Notes: generated by a model not told the origin, from the sequence alone. A stretch of DNA of 64,000 bases from Paralichthys olivaceus (GCF_024713975.1 NC_091096.1:5359501-5423500), one strand, 5' to 3'; numbered from the stretch's first letter, positions 47,401 to 61,008 are shown. Made by a program: numbers and translations.

Positions 47401-47798
47401 GGATCTGGTTCACTGTGGTCACTTTCCTCAAAAGTGGGATTGAGCAAGAAGTCATCATCGTCCTCCTGCTTCAGGAGGAGCTGCTCTACTTCCAGACCGA
47501 TGCAGTGCTCCTCTTGTTCCTCCTTAATTTGTGGAGGTTCTGGCTCCTCTTGGTCTGGACTGGGGTTCTTCTCCAGCAGGTCAGCAGGAAACTCCTCCTT
47601 GATACAGACATGTTGCTGTGGAGGCTCTGGAGGAGACAATGCACAGATGTGGGTAAAAAGACCAAATGATGAACATAAGTTAGGTCAATGAGGCTGACTC
47701 ATGTTTTACACACCTTTTCTGTGCGGCTGTATTTCAGTTTTCCAGATGAAAGCCATCAGTCTGTGCTGACGACAGATCTCATCCTCGCACTCTGCCAT
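44497..47798 (-). CDS. C2H2 zinc-finger protein G, 10 fingers, triplicated acidic exon
   Basis: Four exons, 47798-47714, 47626-47348, 46596-46363 and 45842-44497, join in frame and give 647 residues. Exon 1 is short (MAECEDEICRQHRLM), keeping only the end of the family coiled coil. Exons 2, 3 and the start of exon 4 each encode the same acidic module (PPQQHVCIKEEF, LPKQHVCNEEEF, LPQQHVLNEEEF, each followed by EEPEPPQIKEEQEE or a close variant). All junctions are phase 1, so each module exon can be added or skipped without frame loss. Donors AAAG/GTGAAT and AAAG/GTAAAT follow the DLK codons. Ten canonical fingers and a LIPLTPVGECTLM tail follow. Splicing of all modules together is inferred; alternative transcripts are possible. 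Confidence 0.78.
45860..46260. repeat. Intron 3 of gene G with a possible non-LTR retrotransposon tail
   Basis: The part near 46080-46240 (caccaagtttcatgatgatc, then cagacagaaagacaaacaaac) resembles common 3' ends of teleost non-LTR elements. The family is not assigned. A similar, more diverged stretch is in intron 2 near 46890-47100. Confidence 0.35.
46738..46806 (-). pseudogene. Exon-1 relic upstream of the second acidic exon of gene G
   Basis: The minus strand reads RTIRKCEDDIDYRNRLLD, which matches the family exon-1 end (KYEDEIDRQRRLL). There is no start codon. It shows that the acidic exon at 46363-46596 was once the second exon of its own gene copy. Confidence 0.6.
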
Positions 47799-48379
47799 GT
47801 TGACATTTCCTATTTCAACACTTAAGCTAGCTAACGCAGCGAATACGAAAGATGGCGACCAGCCCTCAGTTAACGTAGCTGATGTTTATAAATCCTGCAC
47901 ACTGTCTAAAACCTATAGTCACAAAGGTAAACACGACCATGAGGGTATGAATCAACACCTTCTTCTCAATACTGTTGACAAACCATCACCCCCTTCCTCC
48001 TCCGCTTCTTCTTCTTTCTCGGTGTTATAGGGCAGCTTGCATCAAAGGTGTTGCATTACTGCCATCTACAGGCGATTTTCTCTCTGGTAATCTGTTCAAT
48101 TAAGTCGTTAAAATATGAAAAGTCAATTTCCTCCATTAGTTTGTGCTGTCTCCATTACACTCCAGACACTGTCCACTATTGTCCACTCATAGTCTACTGT
48201 TCATTATTTTGCCTCACAGTCTATGATCCGGGTCAAGTGTCTACACCACATTTTAATAATACTACTAATAATAACACATTTTATTTGCATGGTGCTTTTC
48301 AAGGAACTCAACGACACTTTATATAGAGTTTGGAAGAAAGACATAAAATAATTCAACAATTTATTTTTTACTTTTATTA
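47799..48379. other. Promoter of gene G and intergenic DNA
   Basis: A YY1-like cgaaagatggcgac at 47846-47859 matches the composite of the other promoters. No inverted-repeat arm is seen here. The rest is non-coding. Confidence 0.5.
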
Positions 48380-48640
48380 GATAAACTGCAAAACTGTGAC
48401 TTCAGTCTTAAACACACAGAGAGAAGGAGGCCATAGTGAAATTAGTTTCCAGTCCACATTCCTCCACCAAGTCCAGGACTCAGATCTATAACTTACTTTA
48501 CTGCAGCTCTTTGAAATGTGACAACGTGACGGTTTGGTCAAGTAAACACCAGGGGGCGCAAGACACTGATCTAACAAAGGCACCTGCTGTGTGTTGAATG
48601 AACAGTTGACATGAAGGGAATCTGTTGAAGGGACATGATA
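48380..48640 (+). repeat. Unclassified interspersed repeat, partner of 3390-3610
   Basis: This aligns, in opposite orientation, with the segment in the cenatac 3' flank (caccaagtccaggact, agggggcgcaagacac). It carries a CTCF-like core, caccagggggcgc, at 48547-48559. Confidence 0.65.
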
Positions 48641-49900
48641 ACAGCTTTCACCGAATTATCCCTTTTCAGGAAACATGTGCGTGTATGGCAAAAGATAAAA
48701 TGTCAGATATTTGGTAAAAACCCCTTTTTTGCAGCTGAGCGTTTTTCCTCTCTTGTATTTTCAGTATTTTCCCTCTACAATAGATTTGTTTATATATATA
48801 TCAAAATGCTGGTCGTGTTGAGATAAGATATGATAAAATGTGACAACAACAATTTTAAAATATCTTTTGTCGCAGAAGTACCAATACGTCAGATTCAGTG
48901 CTCTCTTAAACAAGGAGGATCAGCCTCTATTTGCAATCCTATAAAACACAAAGTATATACCATGAGATATAAATACCATGATTGTGGTATTTCTCTGAAA
49001 GATGGAACATTCGATGAAGGACTCAGCTTTCCTCTGTTGTATACTTGTGCCAAACTCTAACACTATAATTCCAAATAAAGGAGAATTGCAGTACAAACAG
49101 TAGAATTTAAACCATCTCAACAGTTGTGCGCTTTGCTTTTGTGTTACTGTTTTACACATTTGTTAAAAAGCAATAAATACTAATGTTGAAATTTGCATTT
49201 GTATTTTTGTAACCACAGGGCAGGCCCACTGGAAGGCCTTAAAATCCAACTTCTGTATCCTGACATGCTGAACTACTGCTGATCTCCAAAACACCATCTA
49301 CACACATGATTTATGATATATGTATATTACAAAAACATATCATATGTATTGTAAAATGATAAGGATAAGGATAACTGGTTTGGGTATGGGTATAATGAAT
49401 TGCTTTTCCTGCAATGCGGTGTATGAGCCGCCACCTTGCATAAAAACAGCTATTACTGTTTGAAACAGACAGCAGTCGCATTGCCAAGTGCAACATCAGC
49501 ACAAAGATGAACAAATGGTGAGGAGCAGTAGATGCAACATCTTCTGTTACAGCCCCTGAGCTTCATTTTATCTGCACCATACAGTGTTGATACTCTGCAG
49601 GCCTCCTCCTCCTCCTCCTCCTCCTCTGGTGTAATCAGGCCCCAGTGTGCTCTGGGTGGATGGGCGTGGAGCTCAATGCAGCCGCAAAGCAATATGGGGA
49701 GACAACGTGTAGCTCCTCTATTCTTAGCTCTGTGACAACATGGCCCTTTCTGTACAAGCGGAAGAAAAGCAGGGGGGGGGTCAACTGCACATTTAACCAC
49801 TGCACTGTGTTATTCTATTAAATGTCAGGAACTGAATGGAGGGTTTGTTCGGTGCTTCAGTAAAATGGTTTGTTGAGGATTTTTAATTAAATGTGACAAA
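48641..49900. other. Intergenic DNA
   Basis: No gene is recognised. It contains a (CTC)n stretch near 49602-49627. Confidence 0.55.
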
Positions 49901-49919
49901 GTCTTCAACAGCCTTCCTT

Positions 49920-50165
49920 CACAGTGGAGGGTGGGAGGGGAGAAAAAGCACGTGTACTGGGCGTTTCCTGGGTTAATCCACGGTCCAATCACGGAGCCGG
50001 ATCGTTCGAATAAATCTGCATATTTTAACCACGGGCTAATCCCCCGGGCGCTGATTGGTCGAGCGGAACCGGGGCGGCCAATCGGCTAAATGACAGGCCG
50101 CTCAGCTGGGCCGCGAAGCCCCGCCCACTCGATATATATCCTGGCAAACCCCGGAAACGCTGTCG
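49920..50165 (+). promoter_or_regulatory. CpG-rich promoter with CCAAT, GC and TATA elements
   Basis: CCAAT boxes are at 49985 (plus), 50054 (inverted) and 50078 (plus). GC boxes are ggggcggcc at 50071 and ccccgccc near 50119. A TATA-like gatatatatc at 50131-50140 would place transcription start near 50165. CpG density rises sharply from about 49980 to 50600. Confidence 0.75.
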
Positions 50166-50516
50166 CTTAAAGGGCCAGAGGAGGAATTCCAGAAACAACG
50201 GAAACAGCTGCGAGCACGAAGAGAGAAGCGGCGAGAGGAAGGGACGTGGACGGCACGGCCCGCGAGAGATGTGGGGAGACGAGTCTGAAGCTGTCCCGTT
50301 GTTCTTCACCCGCCAAACCCACGACTACAAGCGGCTAACGGCTTTTTGTTCAGCTCCGGAACCGAGCGTTGGCTACCGGGGACGTGACAGCGCAGCGGAG
50401 AGGTGAAACAAGAAAAGGCCAAACACCCGGACGCGTCATCCAACACCGTGTCCTCCCCCCCACCACCACCACCCACCAACCCTGACTCCCCCCGTTTCCC
50501 TGTGAGGTGAGTCGGC
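50165..50516 (+). other. Untranslated first exon of an unidentified plus-strand gene
   Basis: The exon runs from the predicted start to a strong donor, TGTGAG/GTGAGT, at 50516/50517. No long ORF begins in it, so it is taken as 5' UTR. Coding exons are not seen before 64000, so the first intron is at least 13 kb. In human, BCL9L lies near CENATAC on 11q23 and has long 5' introns; it is one candidate by synteny only. Confidence 0.6.
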
Positions 50517-53500
50517 CTCTTAAAAAACAATCTTTGGCAAGATAGCTCCTCTGTGGTCTGCTGGCGTGGTGGGAACTTTATTTATGGACGGATCTCTCCT
50601 CGCGGGTTCAGGTAAATGTTTCACCTCGCGGGTCATCACAGTCATTGTCCGTCTTTGTCAACGTGAGCAAAGAATGAGTGGAATCCAGCCCGAGCCAGCT
50701 GATGTCCTGCCAGCAGCATCTTGCAGGGTGTAGGGGGGCGTTCCCCTGCTTTGTCTGCTCCCTTTCCTTTATGTGTGTGTGTTCGTGCATGCACCCTGTG
50801 ATGGTGAGGGAATAAATGATGGAGGAATCCGTGCATCGGTCACAGTCACTGGTTTGTGTCTCGCCTGCACATCAAAGTGCATGTGTAAATATTAGATTTT
50901 TTTTTTATTATAATTGCGCCGCACACACTCCTGCCCCCTTGGGATTGTGCAGATCTGGGCTGTGCAAGGACGAGGATGGAGGATGGATCAATCAGTGTAT
51001 ATCTGTGAGATTATGACTGTAGCTCAGCGGGTAGAGTGATGGTGATCACTGTAAAGCTTACATGGAGAAGGGATAGCACTGGGTGCACTGTGTGGTATTG
51101 TTCCCTTGCATTGCATTATGCAATGATGATGTGGGCACTGAACCCCTCGCTACAGTATAAATCAAACCTATAGTGTGTTAAGAGTGAGTAATTGCAGGTT
51201 TATTACGCTCAGCTGCAGTGCACTTCCTCCAATTGTCGTGTAAGACAGGACATAGTTGCATTGACATACACATTAGGAGCACGTGTATATGCAGTCACCC
51301 TCACTCTACATCACCCATACAGCACACGTGCGTATGGCAATCCACCAGCTGTCACATGCATGTAATTGAAGATTTCTGCATAAACATGCACACGCACCCA
51401 CATTGCTGCAGCAAATACATCTGCAAGTCTACAGTTTCTTTTTCTCTTGTCCTTGCCTTGGTCTGACAGTCACACCCCCCTCCCCACCTCCCTGTCTGTG
51501 AGAAACCAGTGGGCTTTGTCCTCAGCTGAGTGTGGCGTCATGCAGATCCTAGCTCTAACCAACCTTAAAGGCGAGGTGCATGTTATTCAGCGGGACCTGG
51601 GTCTGGGCTTGTCCTATGTGCAGTCACACAGTTTTTAAAAAAACAAGACGGTCTGTCTGTTCAGGTGAGACAAAGAAACTGAGAAAACACTCTCACATCA
51701 AAAGAAAAGGACAAGGGACATTGAGGGTCACAAACTCAAATTGTATAATTATATTCAACCGCAGAGAAATATATTGTAAGTGGCTTTTTACTTTATAAAC
51801 TACATAAGGTTCAACAAGAGTTTGGTCAAGAGTAACAGTATTCTCAGGGTAGAGCCACCAGTGCCTTGTTAGGCTGGTTAGATTTGTACATTATGGCCAA
51901 TATAACGCTAACTTGACACCTGTAATACTATGAGATCCCTGCATCTCCTGATTCTGTCTGAATAGATTAGGCCCAGAATAACAGTGTAACAGCGTCAGTC
52001 AAATGCTGGCCTGCAGTTGGCTCCTCTTGCCTGCAGTTCAGCTGCAGTGTACAATTTTATGCACGTGTAGATCAGCTGACAATGTGTGACATTAAGGGAT
52101 CCAAGCTAAAGGACGTCATTAATGCTGTCGTTCACTGTGCACCCAACCAATAATGTTTGACCAATCGGATTTTACCTTACTTATAACTCTTATGGTTTTC
52201 TGTTTGAGTGCTTATGGTGCATGGTTGCAATTCTCCTTTTTTAGCGTCCGTACCTAGCAGCACTTTGTGTGTGAGGTAAGTGTTGGATGGCTATTAAAAT
52301 GCTTTGAGCTGATGAAGGCTTGTTGTCAGCCCTCCAATGTGTCTCTGCAGGATTTGATGTCAGAGATTACAGATGATTATGTGGGTTAGATCCAGTACTC
52401 AACAATGCTCTAGGGCAATATTGATCTTGTGTGTGTGTTTGTGTCTGTGTGTGTGTGCACATCTTGTTTGCATCCACATGCAAGCTAAATGACCTCTTTA
52501 AATAAAAAGATATTTCACCATAAAAGGTTACACATAAGGTTAAGAGAAGGAGAGCTTTCCACTTGTGTGTGTACAAACAAAGCCATCACTAAGAACCAGT
52601 GACTCATAGACTGACAGGAACAATCTAGTCTATTTCTTGTCTGAAAATACAGAAATGCTACCTTCCTCAGGAGCTTCTCTTAAATGACAGTGTAAGCCTT
52701 ATTGATCTGTCAGTGCTGTGTAAAAATAAAGATCTTTCCATTCACATGATGCAACGCTAATGAAAGATCTTTTTATGTCTCTTCCCTGATTCACTTTTGA
52801 TTTGAGGCCCAGTGGATGAAAAATGTGTTTTTTATTGGCGGGGTGAGAGTGATGCTGTTTGCCAGAAGATACCTCAGCTCGACGGAACGTTGGCAGGTCG
52901 AGATGAAACATAAAATTAACAAGAGGTCAGGTCAGAGGGCGACATTAACTGCAAGCGTCTCCACGTCATTTCCACCTTAATGATAACCAAATGTCCTCAC
53001 ACTCAACGGACTTAAGTGGAACGCCTCCACTGTGAAGTTGTCTCTCTGGTTGTCACTTCTGCAAGGATTCAAGGCGATAAAGCAAGGAATCCTCTTTTTA
53101 TTATGAGTGTGTGCGTATGTCCGAGACCATCAAGTTTTCACTCTACTTAATCACAGCTTATTCCCGAGCTCCTAAAATAGCACTTGTGCAGCTCTGACTG
53201 GTGCATCTTTCACCTGAGACCCCCACTCTGTTACCTCTGCTCTTTACACATCACACACACAAGCCTGCACACTAACTAAACCCAGCTTTAGGCTTACCAT
53301 TAAAGGTCAGACAGTTAGTCTACTTAACAGTCTGTCAATGAGAGGAGATAGTTTGCAGAGACCTGCACTGCCCATATGTTTTGAGCTTTGACTGGCTGTG
53401 GTTAATAACCTGTTTATAGGGCATGGGAGGGAATGCCAATACATTTTAAGGATGCCTTTAATATGTGAGCATCTGGAGACTGATTCATATGTCGGTCTGA

Positions 53501-53789
53501 TTTTTTTTTTTACTGACATTTAGCCATTAGAAAATAACGAGGGAAGCCATATTTTCAATGGTTTTTTAAGGTTTACCACCATGAATGATGAGGTTGCTGA
53601 AGCCAGAATTGAATGTCATTTTTAATATATTTCTCCTGAATAAAAAGAGCCTAAAACTCTTAACTCCATGAAGTATTTAGTAATAGTAGATTAATATAAA
53701 TCAGTTTTATTGAGGATAATTGCAGTTATAAAAAGTGCAAAATGGAAATAGTAAAAATAGGCTTGTACTTTTTTGTGTATCTGAGGATT

Positions 53790-53930
53790 TAGAAATCTCA
53801 AATAAAGCTGTTCTTTCGACACAATATCCGAAAAATGTCCAGAGTTTGCCTTTCACATATGAAGAATGGAGTAGGATGTTGTTCAGGGCAGATTCATTAT
53901 CAACAGCAGCACATTGGAGGCAAGAAAAGA
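53790..53930 (-). repeat. Interspersed repeat, MITE-like, copy 1
   Basis: Read on the minus strand it matches 60425-60545: ctgaacaa, then catatgtgaaaggc and ctctggac line up with ctgaacaatctcctgctgc, catttgtgaaaggcc and ttctggaac. Family unknown. Confidence 0.5.
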
Positions 53931-56900
53931 CGTATAAATTCATCTATAGACATTTTCCGCATATTTAACAAGGGGCCTGGCAGGAAAAACTTGTATGGTT
54001 CTCACACACAGCCCCTCCAGATAATTTCAGGAAAATGTTGGGGCTTCACTGTGTGTCTAAAAGCAGCTAAAGAGAGACTGCACTACTTCTTTCACTTCCC
54101 TTACTCTCTCTCTCATGTTTCATTTCACCCGCATCAGACAATCTGTAAGTTTCTGTCCTGTTGAGTACTCCGTCTTTGTTTCGTGGCAGTCTGCTCTCTC
54201 TTATCCAAACACAACTGACAGACTTCCGGAGAGGATGAAGGCAAGGTGACATTACCAACTGCTGAATAAATCAGTATGGTTTGACATTACACCCTGAGAG
54301 GCAGAATTAAGCTCTGTACAGTGTTTGTATTTGGCTGTTGGAAATGCAATATGTGTATTTCAGTAGCAATGTTTTACACTCACTAATAAAACGAGTATAA
54401 ATAAGGAACAAGCTCTTGGGAATTGTTAATACCACTAAGTGGACTGACCGTATCCTGAGCCATTTAGTCTGTTGATATACCTTTCACACAATCCCCAGAA
54501 TGAACGAGTAGATGCTGGAAAGCAGATGTGTCTCTTTGCATTATATAGGTCAACACAGAGCTTATCAAGCTAAGACCTGTTCTCCTCTCTGCCCCTCTCC
54601 CTCTCATCCTTGTCTTGCTCCCTCTGTCCATTACTCTCCACTATACTGTCATTTGTCTCGTTCCCCTCATCCAGCATCAAAGCCCTCCATCTCTCTGTGC
54701 TGCTTTTATTCCCATCTCTCATCATGAGGAGGCTGACTATGTATGACAGGATCAGGCCTTCACATGCACTATTTGTCACTTGGATAGACTTTTACAAAGA
54801 ATGAAAGAATGTTTCCCTTTTGAATACTATGACACCCACGGTCGGATACACATTTATAATAATGTTTCACATACTGGATTTGCATGTTTGAATTAAAAAA
54901 AAAAAAAGCAGGAACGACCTTCAGGAAATGATCCAACATGGATAATAAGATATTTGGAATCTGTGGTTGCTGTGTGTACCTGAACTGCAACTGGAAGTAC
55001 ATACTTCAAGGGTTCAGTCGAAACAGTCAGTTGCCCAGTCATGTTTTTCCTGATATAAAAGAACACACACAATGGTGTGTTTCCTGCAGGCCTGAATGCA
55101 TCAGTATGCCTCATCCTCCCAGAGCTGTAGTGTACACAGAACACCTTTAAGCAATACAGGGCTGTGCATGTGTGTGTTTGTTTTCCACATTTAAAGCGTG
55201 CGTGAAGGGAGTGCTAATCTTGCGTACATCAAGATGATGCCTTTTTTTTTTGTGGTTGTGGTTCACGTAGAAATGTTTGTGTGTGTAACTGGCTGTTCTA
55301 GTGCCACAAGAGCCAGGGAACAACCTTACCCTGAGCATTATCAACTCAGAGGGATTTATTGTGCCACTTATCCTGACTGTGCAAATCAGAGTAATAAGTC
55401 ATTAATAGTGAATGTTGACCTTCCTCAACTGAATTCTCCTCTATGCCCTGTCCACATTAATGAGGATATTTTGCAAAACAAACTTTTTTCTAAGCATTTG
55501 GGCCTCTCATCCACATAAACACTGCTTTAAGTCGCAAAAAATGAGAACACCATTCAAAGTGCAGATTTATTCTGTGTATCTGTGCAAACACGGCGATGAC
55601 GAAACAATGTGTAATTTGTGTAATGAACCTGCACCAGAAACTAAAACAACAATGGAGGCTATAGACAGGTTTTTCCTCATTCGGTTAGCAGACAAGGCTT
55701 CAGTGATGCTGGTTGCATTTGTCTAGGGATGGCAGGATGTTGTGTGTAGTGCACCATTTTGCTCCAGACTGAAAAATACAAGCAGCTATTGGACAGATTG
55801 CACTGAAAATACAGATTTTCATGATTCACCCTTGTATAGATCAATAGACAGGTCAAACTTTTCACGTATCCTGTACCCTAGTTGTTTGTGGGTTTGAGTT
55901 AATTAATTATTGGTAGGATTGACTTTTAAATTTGGTACAGACACCCACAAGGCCAAAACACTTAGAAAAATTTACATTTTTAAAAACACCACCGTACATG
56001 TGGGCATGGCCGTAGACTCAACCATAGAACAGCAACTCTCCTGGTCCCAAAGCTTCTCGTTAATAACTGCTGCTTAACGACTGCAAGCAAGTGTGTATTT
56101 GTGTGTGTGTGTGTGTGTTTGTGTTGGACTGATCTCAGGATTAACCCCAGCCAGACCTCTCGCTCTACCCTCCACCCTGTAATGTCTACTAAACCAGAAT
56201 GGATGAGCCATTCTCTGAGTGTGTGCTCATAAACAAGAGCGAACTTCATGGTCTTTCTATAAGTTCTTTGTAAAGTTGTGCGTTTATTTTTTCTCATTTC
56301 CTACTCACTCTGGTGGAAAATGATCACACAGCAAGCAATGTGATTATAAATTAGATTAAAACTACTTTTGCAATTTTCTTTACCATCTCTGCTTTTTCTT
56401 GTTACTAATTATCAGTTAGGTTAGCTAATCACATAGAGACAGTATGCTACATAGCAAATGATGGCGACTTTTTTCTTTCCCTTTTTACTAGCCAGATGGC
56501 AGGCTAGACTACTTTCACCCACTACCAGTCATGGTTCAACCCCATGCTGTGCAAGTTCCCCAAGCATGAAAGAGGGGAAAAAGGAATTGATTATAAAACT
56601 GAAGGAAGATGCACAAGAAACAGTCAATGGCCAGGAGAAGAGAGGAGAGGAGGAAGCACACACACAGATTTATGAAAAGAGATATGTGAAAAGACAAGCA
56701 GCTGAATTCAGGGTGAAGAAGTGACAGAGAGAGAGAGAGAAGGGAGGAGAGGTGCAGAAGGAGAGCGAGTGAGCTTTATTTCCTGTCCTCCATGAATAGG
56801 CAACATATTTCTCTGGAACATTCCATCCTCTGAGCTGGCCCGGCCTGTCACCAAGACTCAGGGTGCCACTACTCCTCCCCATCTCCATATTTCTTCCCAG

Positions 56901-59899
56901 TGCACTCTTGTCTCTTGCTTTTCTGATTGCACATATCAGGCTGTACTTAATTCCTTTTTATTATGTTTTTCTCTGCAAAAAAGAGAGATAACAGTCAACT
57001 GTTTTGTCCAAATCATTGTGACCATTGTGCATGGAAGGAATGTATGTAATCAGAAATCACAGGATACACAAAAGAAAAGTTATCACACTCTCATAATCGA
57101 GTCAACTCTCAGTTCTGCTGCATATTGGATTGATAAAGGCTGCTGCACACTGGAGGATAATCGACCCGATGTCCCCCTCCGACAATTGCGGGGGTGTTCT
57201 CGACTGGAGGTCACTCGGTGCCGATTATCTGCCCAAATAATCCAAGAGTGTGGGGGGGGGTTTACAAAATAATCTTAGTGCTACCGATTGAGTCAGAGTA
57301 TCTCGGAATCAGTCAGAACTGAAGTCCAGTTTCAAGTCTAGTCGTACTTGATTCAAATTTTTATGGAGAAGCATCAGTGTAAGGTCACGGAACAACAAAT
57401 AAAATTTATTTCAGGAATACTTTATTTGGCTGCTCCTGTGTTTAAAACAAATAGTCTATATTCAGGGTTGTATATTTGCTGCATCTGCCCAATTTAGATC
57501 TTAGCCCAAATCATAACTTTAACCCAAGTTTTTATGGGTCCAGTATTAGCAGCTGATTTACTGCGATGGCAAAAAGAGCAAAGGACACACACTCAGTTTT
57601 TCCCTGAGCAGTTAAGTTAAATGATTATACTTTAAAGGGGCTCTCTGTCTCTTTTCAGCTTGTGGAGCTTATTTATCAACAGGCAGCTGGTCAAACATGC
57701 CCTTCCATTCACAGTTCATCTCACCAGATTGTGACTTCGCCTTAGAAATGTAAATATAAAGAAACCACTCAGGGAGGGAAAGTATCTCCAGAAACTGGTC
57801 ATCTGATAATCTGGTAAGATTGCAGTTAAACTGGCAGGTAGACATCTTATTTACATATACTGTAAAATCCACTTTCTGGAGGAGCCGTATTTAAGAACGC
57901 AAAATGTCTGAGTCAGTCGTCCTCAACATTTCTCCTGAACTTTTCCTGCTAGCCCCTCAAAATGTTTCAGGGTGAGCCCATGTGAGAATGCAGCAGTGTG
58001 CGGAAAATTCACAGCAAGCAAGTGGGTGTGTAGATAACGTTTTCACGTGATGGATGTGAAACTGCATGAAAGAAAAATATCTCATGTTTGAAAACAGCTT
58101 ATGGCAGTCTTGTATTTTAAATTGCCAACTTTAATCCTGTCATTGGTGTAGCACTGTAAATGAAAAAGGTCTTTCATAGCATTGGCTTTGAATAATGCTT
58201 GACAGCCTTTCTATTACATCACACATAATTCACTCACATGTTACAGTAAAATAAAACACATTGCAAGTCAACACACCATCGACTGTAGTTTGTAAATATA
58301 AGCTGTGAAAGTTGCTGCAGCACATTGGAGCTTTCCTGGCGTTCCTGTGTACCCCTCTGGAACACACTGTACATCTCCATGTGCCTGTGTGTACTACTAA
58401 CACACTCTCCTACACACAGAGGGGCCTACAGCTCTTTAAACATGCTGTGTATTCCCCCTAATACACAGACACACTTTCTTTTCCCACCCTTCCTCCACCT
58501 CTCCCTCTTTTGTTCTCTCCCTCCCCGAAGAAGGAGGGTGAATTGGACCTTGTTTTCGATATCTAAAACTGCCCAATGAAAACTGTGACTAACTGATTTT
58601 CCCAAGGAGGTTTCTGGGGCTGTTTGAGTCAAACTGACATTTGTAAAGGCTGCGGCTGTTTAGTTAGAGCGGATGGGTAACCCCCATTTCCCAAAAAATA
58701 GAAAATACAGCTGGTGTCACTTTGAGAGGCCTTAGAAAACAAGGCATAGTGTCTGTGTCTTGTGACGCGGCGTTACACGTGCTGGGATTGAGAATCCAAC
58801 CCTGCCGCAGTTTTATAATCGTCAAAACAAACACTGCCCTGCTCTCGCATCAGGATTGCATCAATGGATGTGTTTGATGGAATGTGAGTGAGTGTTTTCA
58901 GTGCTTCTTTCTCCTCATCTGCATTAAGGGTGCCCTTGAATAGAGGCGGGTCTTAAATGAGAGGACACACCCATCTCCCCCTAATATGGAAGGCAACACG
59001 GGCTCTTAAAGGTGCAGAAAGTGTGTGAGTGTGTGTTTGTGTATTCAGAAACACAAAGATCTCAAAAACAAAAGTGCTGCTTGCGAGCAGAAACTCCTCA
59101 TTTCTCTGTGTCTTTTTTAGCGAGGTTTGCCGTCAGAAGCAGGTTATTAGATGGGAGACATTTAACCTTATTTCAGTATCACCCTTGAGAGTTTGTTTTC
59201 CTCTCTCTGTCTTCCTGTCTTCTGTCTTCTACCCCTCCACCACCTCCCCTCATCTCTATATTTGGAGGTATGTAGCTGGAGACGTGTCTTGTTTTTCAAA
59301 CCTCCTCTCTGCACACTTTTACTGTTCACACACACACACACATCAAAACAAGTGTGCCATCCTCCCACACACATCTACAAGGACATGCATGCAGAGCTAA
59401 AGCAGTTAGCTGATAAATCGATTACCCACTCAGCAACTCAACAACTGTTTTGATAAATTCTAAATAGTTTCAGTCACTTTTTAATCAATAAGATTAAGTT
59501 TTCCCTCTCAAATCTCAGTGTTTAGTGTTTTAATGTCTTATAGGATAATAAATTAAAAATATTGGAGGTTTTGATTGTTGCTTGCATTGAACAAGCTTTT
59601 AAATTAGTAGGTGAAGGAAGACTACTTCTGCATGACTGTGATAATGTTGCAGCTCAGCACCAATTACATTTTTCATCCTGTTTTGGAAACTGACAGTTGA
59701 GGATTTAGAGAAAGACAGAAGAGACAGACAGTGGCTGAAAGATACAGAGACCGAGAGCTATCAATAGGTTTGTCTCAAGTCAGCTCTGGTCTCCTAAATA
59801 AGGATAAAGCATTACATTGTCGCTGTGTCTGTAACAAGAAGGCCTGGCAGAAGTGGTGTGTTAAATATCTGTTTTTGACAACTTGGTGGGTTTTGGGTA

Positions 59900-59942
59900 C
59901 TGTGTGTGTGTGTGCGCGTGTGCGTGTGTGTGTGTGTGTGTG
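59900..59942. repeat. TG microsatellite
   Basis: A TG run with a few CG interruptions. Confidence 0.9.
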
Positions 59943-60399
59943 GTGAAAAAAGCGTGTGATGTGCACTTTGACCACACCACTCAGTTGAAAAATAGTTCTT
60001 GCTTCGTCAACATGCTGTTCCTTATTAGCTCACAGACGGCAAGATATACAGTACACACATGGATGAGGGCTGCTCCTGGTACTGAGCTGATAAACTTTTT
60101 CACATGCACTTCATTCTCTATCTGCACTCCAGCAACAGATTAGCCGCCTGCTATAGGGCTTGGGTAGGATATAGATACTCAAGTTGCTTTCAGACTGAAG
60201 AAGAAACAGTGGGCGCGTTGATGATGTTTCAAACCTACGACAGACGCAAAACTGATAAAATTTATAACAAATATCGTAGTATGAAAAAACGGTGCCATAT
60301 ACATAAAAGACGCAGACAGCTTGGAACAAAAACAGGTGATTTTCTGTGTGGAGTTTACACGTCATGTCCTGCCTCCAGCTCAGTAAACCCAGGTACCCC

Positions 60400-60545
60400 T
60401 CGCCTGAATTTTCCAGATATTTTCCTGTTGTTGTGAACGCGTCTGACCTGAACAATCTCCTGCTGCATACTTCATTTGTGAAAGGCCAGTTCTGGAACAT
60501 GTCTGGATCCAATTTTTCAGAGTTCCTGTCTAAAACCGCTTAAGC
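60400..60545 (+). repeat. Interspersed repeat, MITE-like, copy 2
   Basis: This is the partner of 53790-53930 in the opposite orientation. It may extend to the left to about 60160. Confidence 0.5.
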
Positions 60546-60738
60546 AGCAAAGGAAGGGGTGGTGGCTGAAATGCACAGATGTTTGTATCTTTATTCTCTG
60601 AGGCGTTAACTCCTTCTGCTGTAAGGTGTCGTTCTTTGAAGCACACACAGACACACAACTACAAATGTTGGCGATACACAATAGAAAAAGGTTACGCATA
60701 AATACAATATACACAAAACATGCTTAAAGCTGCCGTTC

Positions 60739-60762
60739 AACACACACACACACACACACACC
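60739..60762. repeat. CA microsatellite
   Basis: Uninterrupted CA dinucleotides. Confidence 0.9.
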
Positions 60763-61005
60763 AGGGAAAGTGCTCTTCAGTCCGGTTCCTCTGCAGAACA
60801 GGCCGAGCAGGGCCGAGCAGGCGTGGTTTCAGCTCCCCCACGCCTCCTCCCGCCTCTGAATCCCTCCCCCTGAGCTGACCCCCCTTTTCTGTAGCCAATT
60901 AGCTGGCAGTATCTCCCCCCTACCCTTTTCTTTCCCCTGTATGCCTTCACTGCTGAGCAAAGCAAAGCACACCTTGCTCTATCAGCTGAGAGGAAACCGA
61001 CAGAA

Positions 61006-61008
<3 letters not shown>

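Noticed and set aside
51010-51060. tRNA-like A box (tagctcagcgggtagag)
   Set aside because: No B box or cloverleaf follows at the expected distance, so it is at most a tRNA-derived SINE fragment.
56458-56724. 88-codon plus-strand ORF
   Set aside because: It has no homology or splice context and lies in a long non-coding region.
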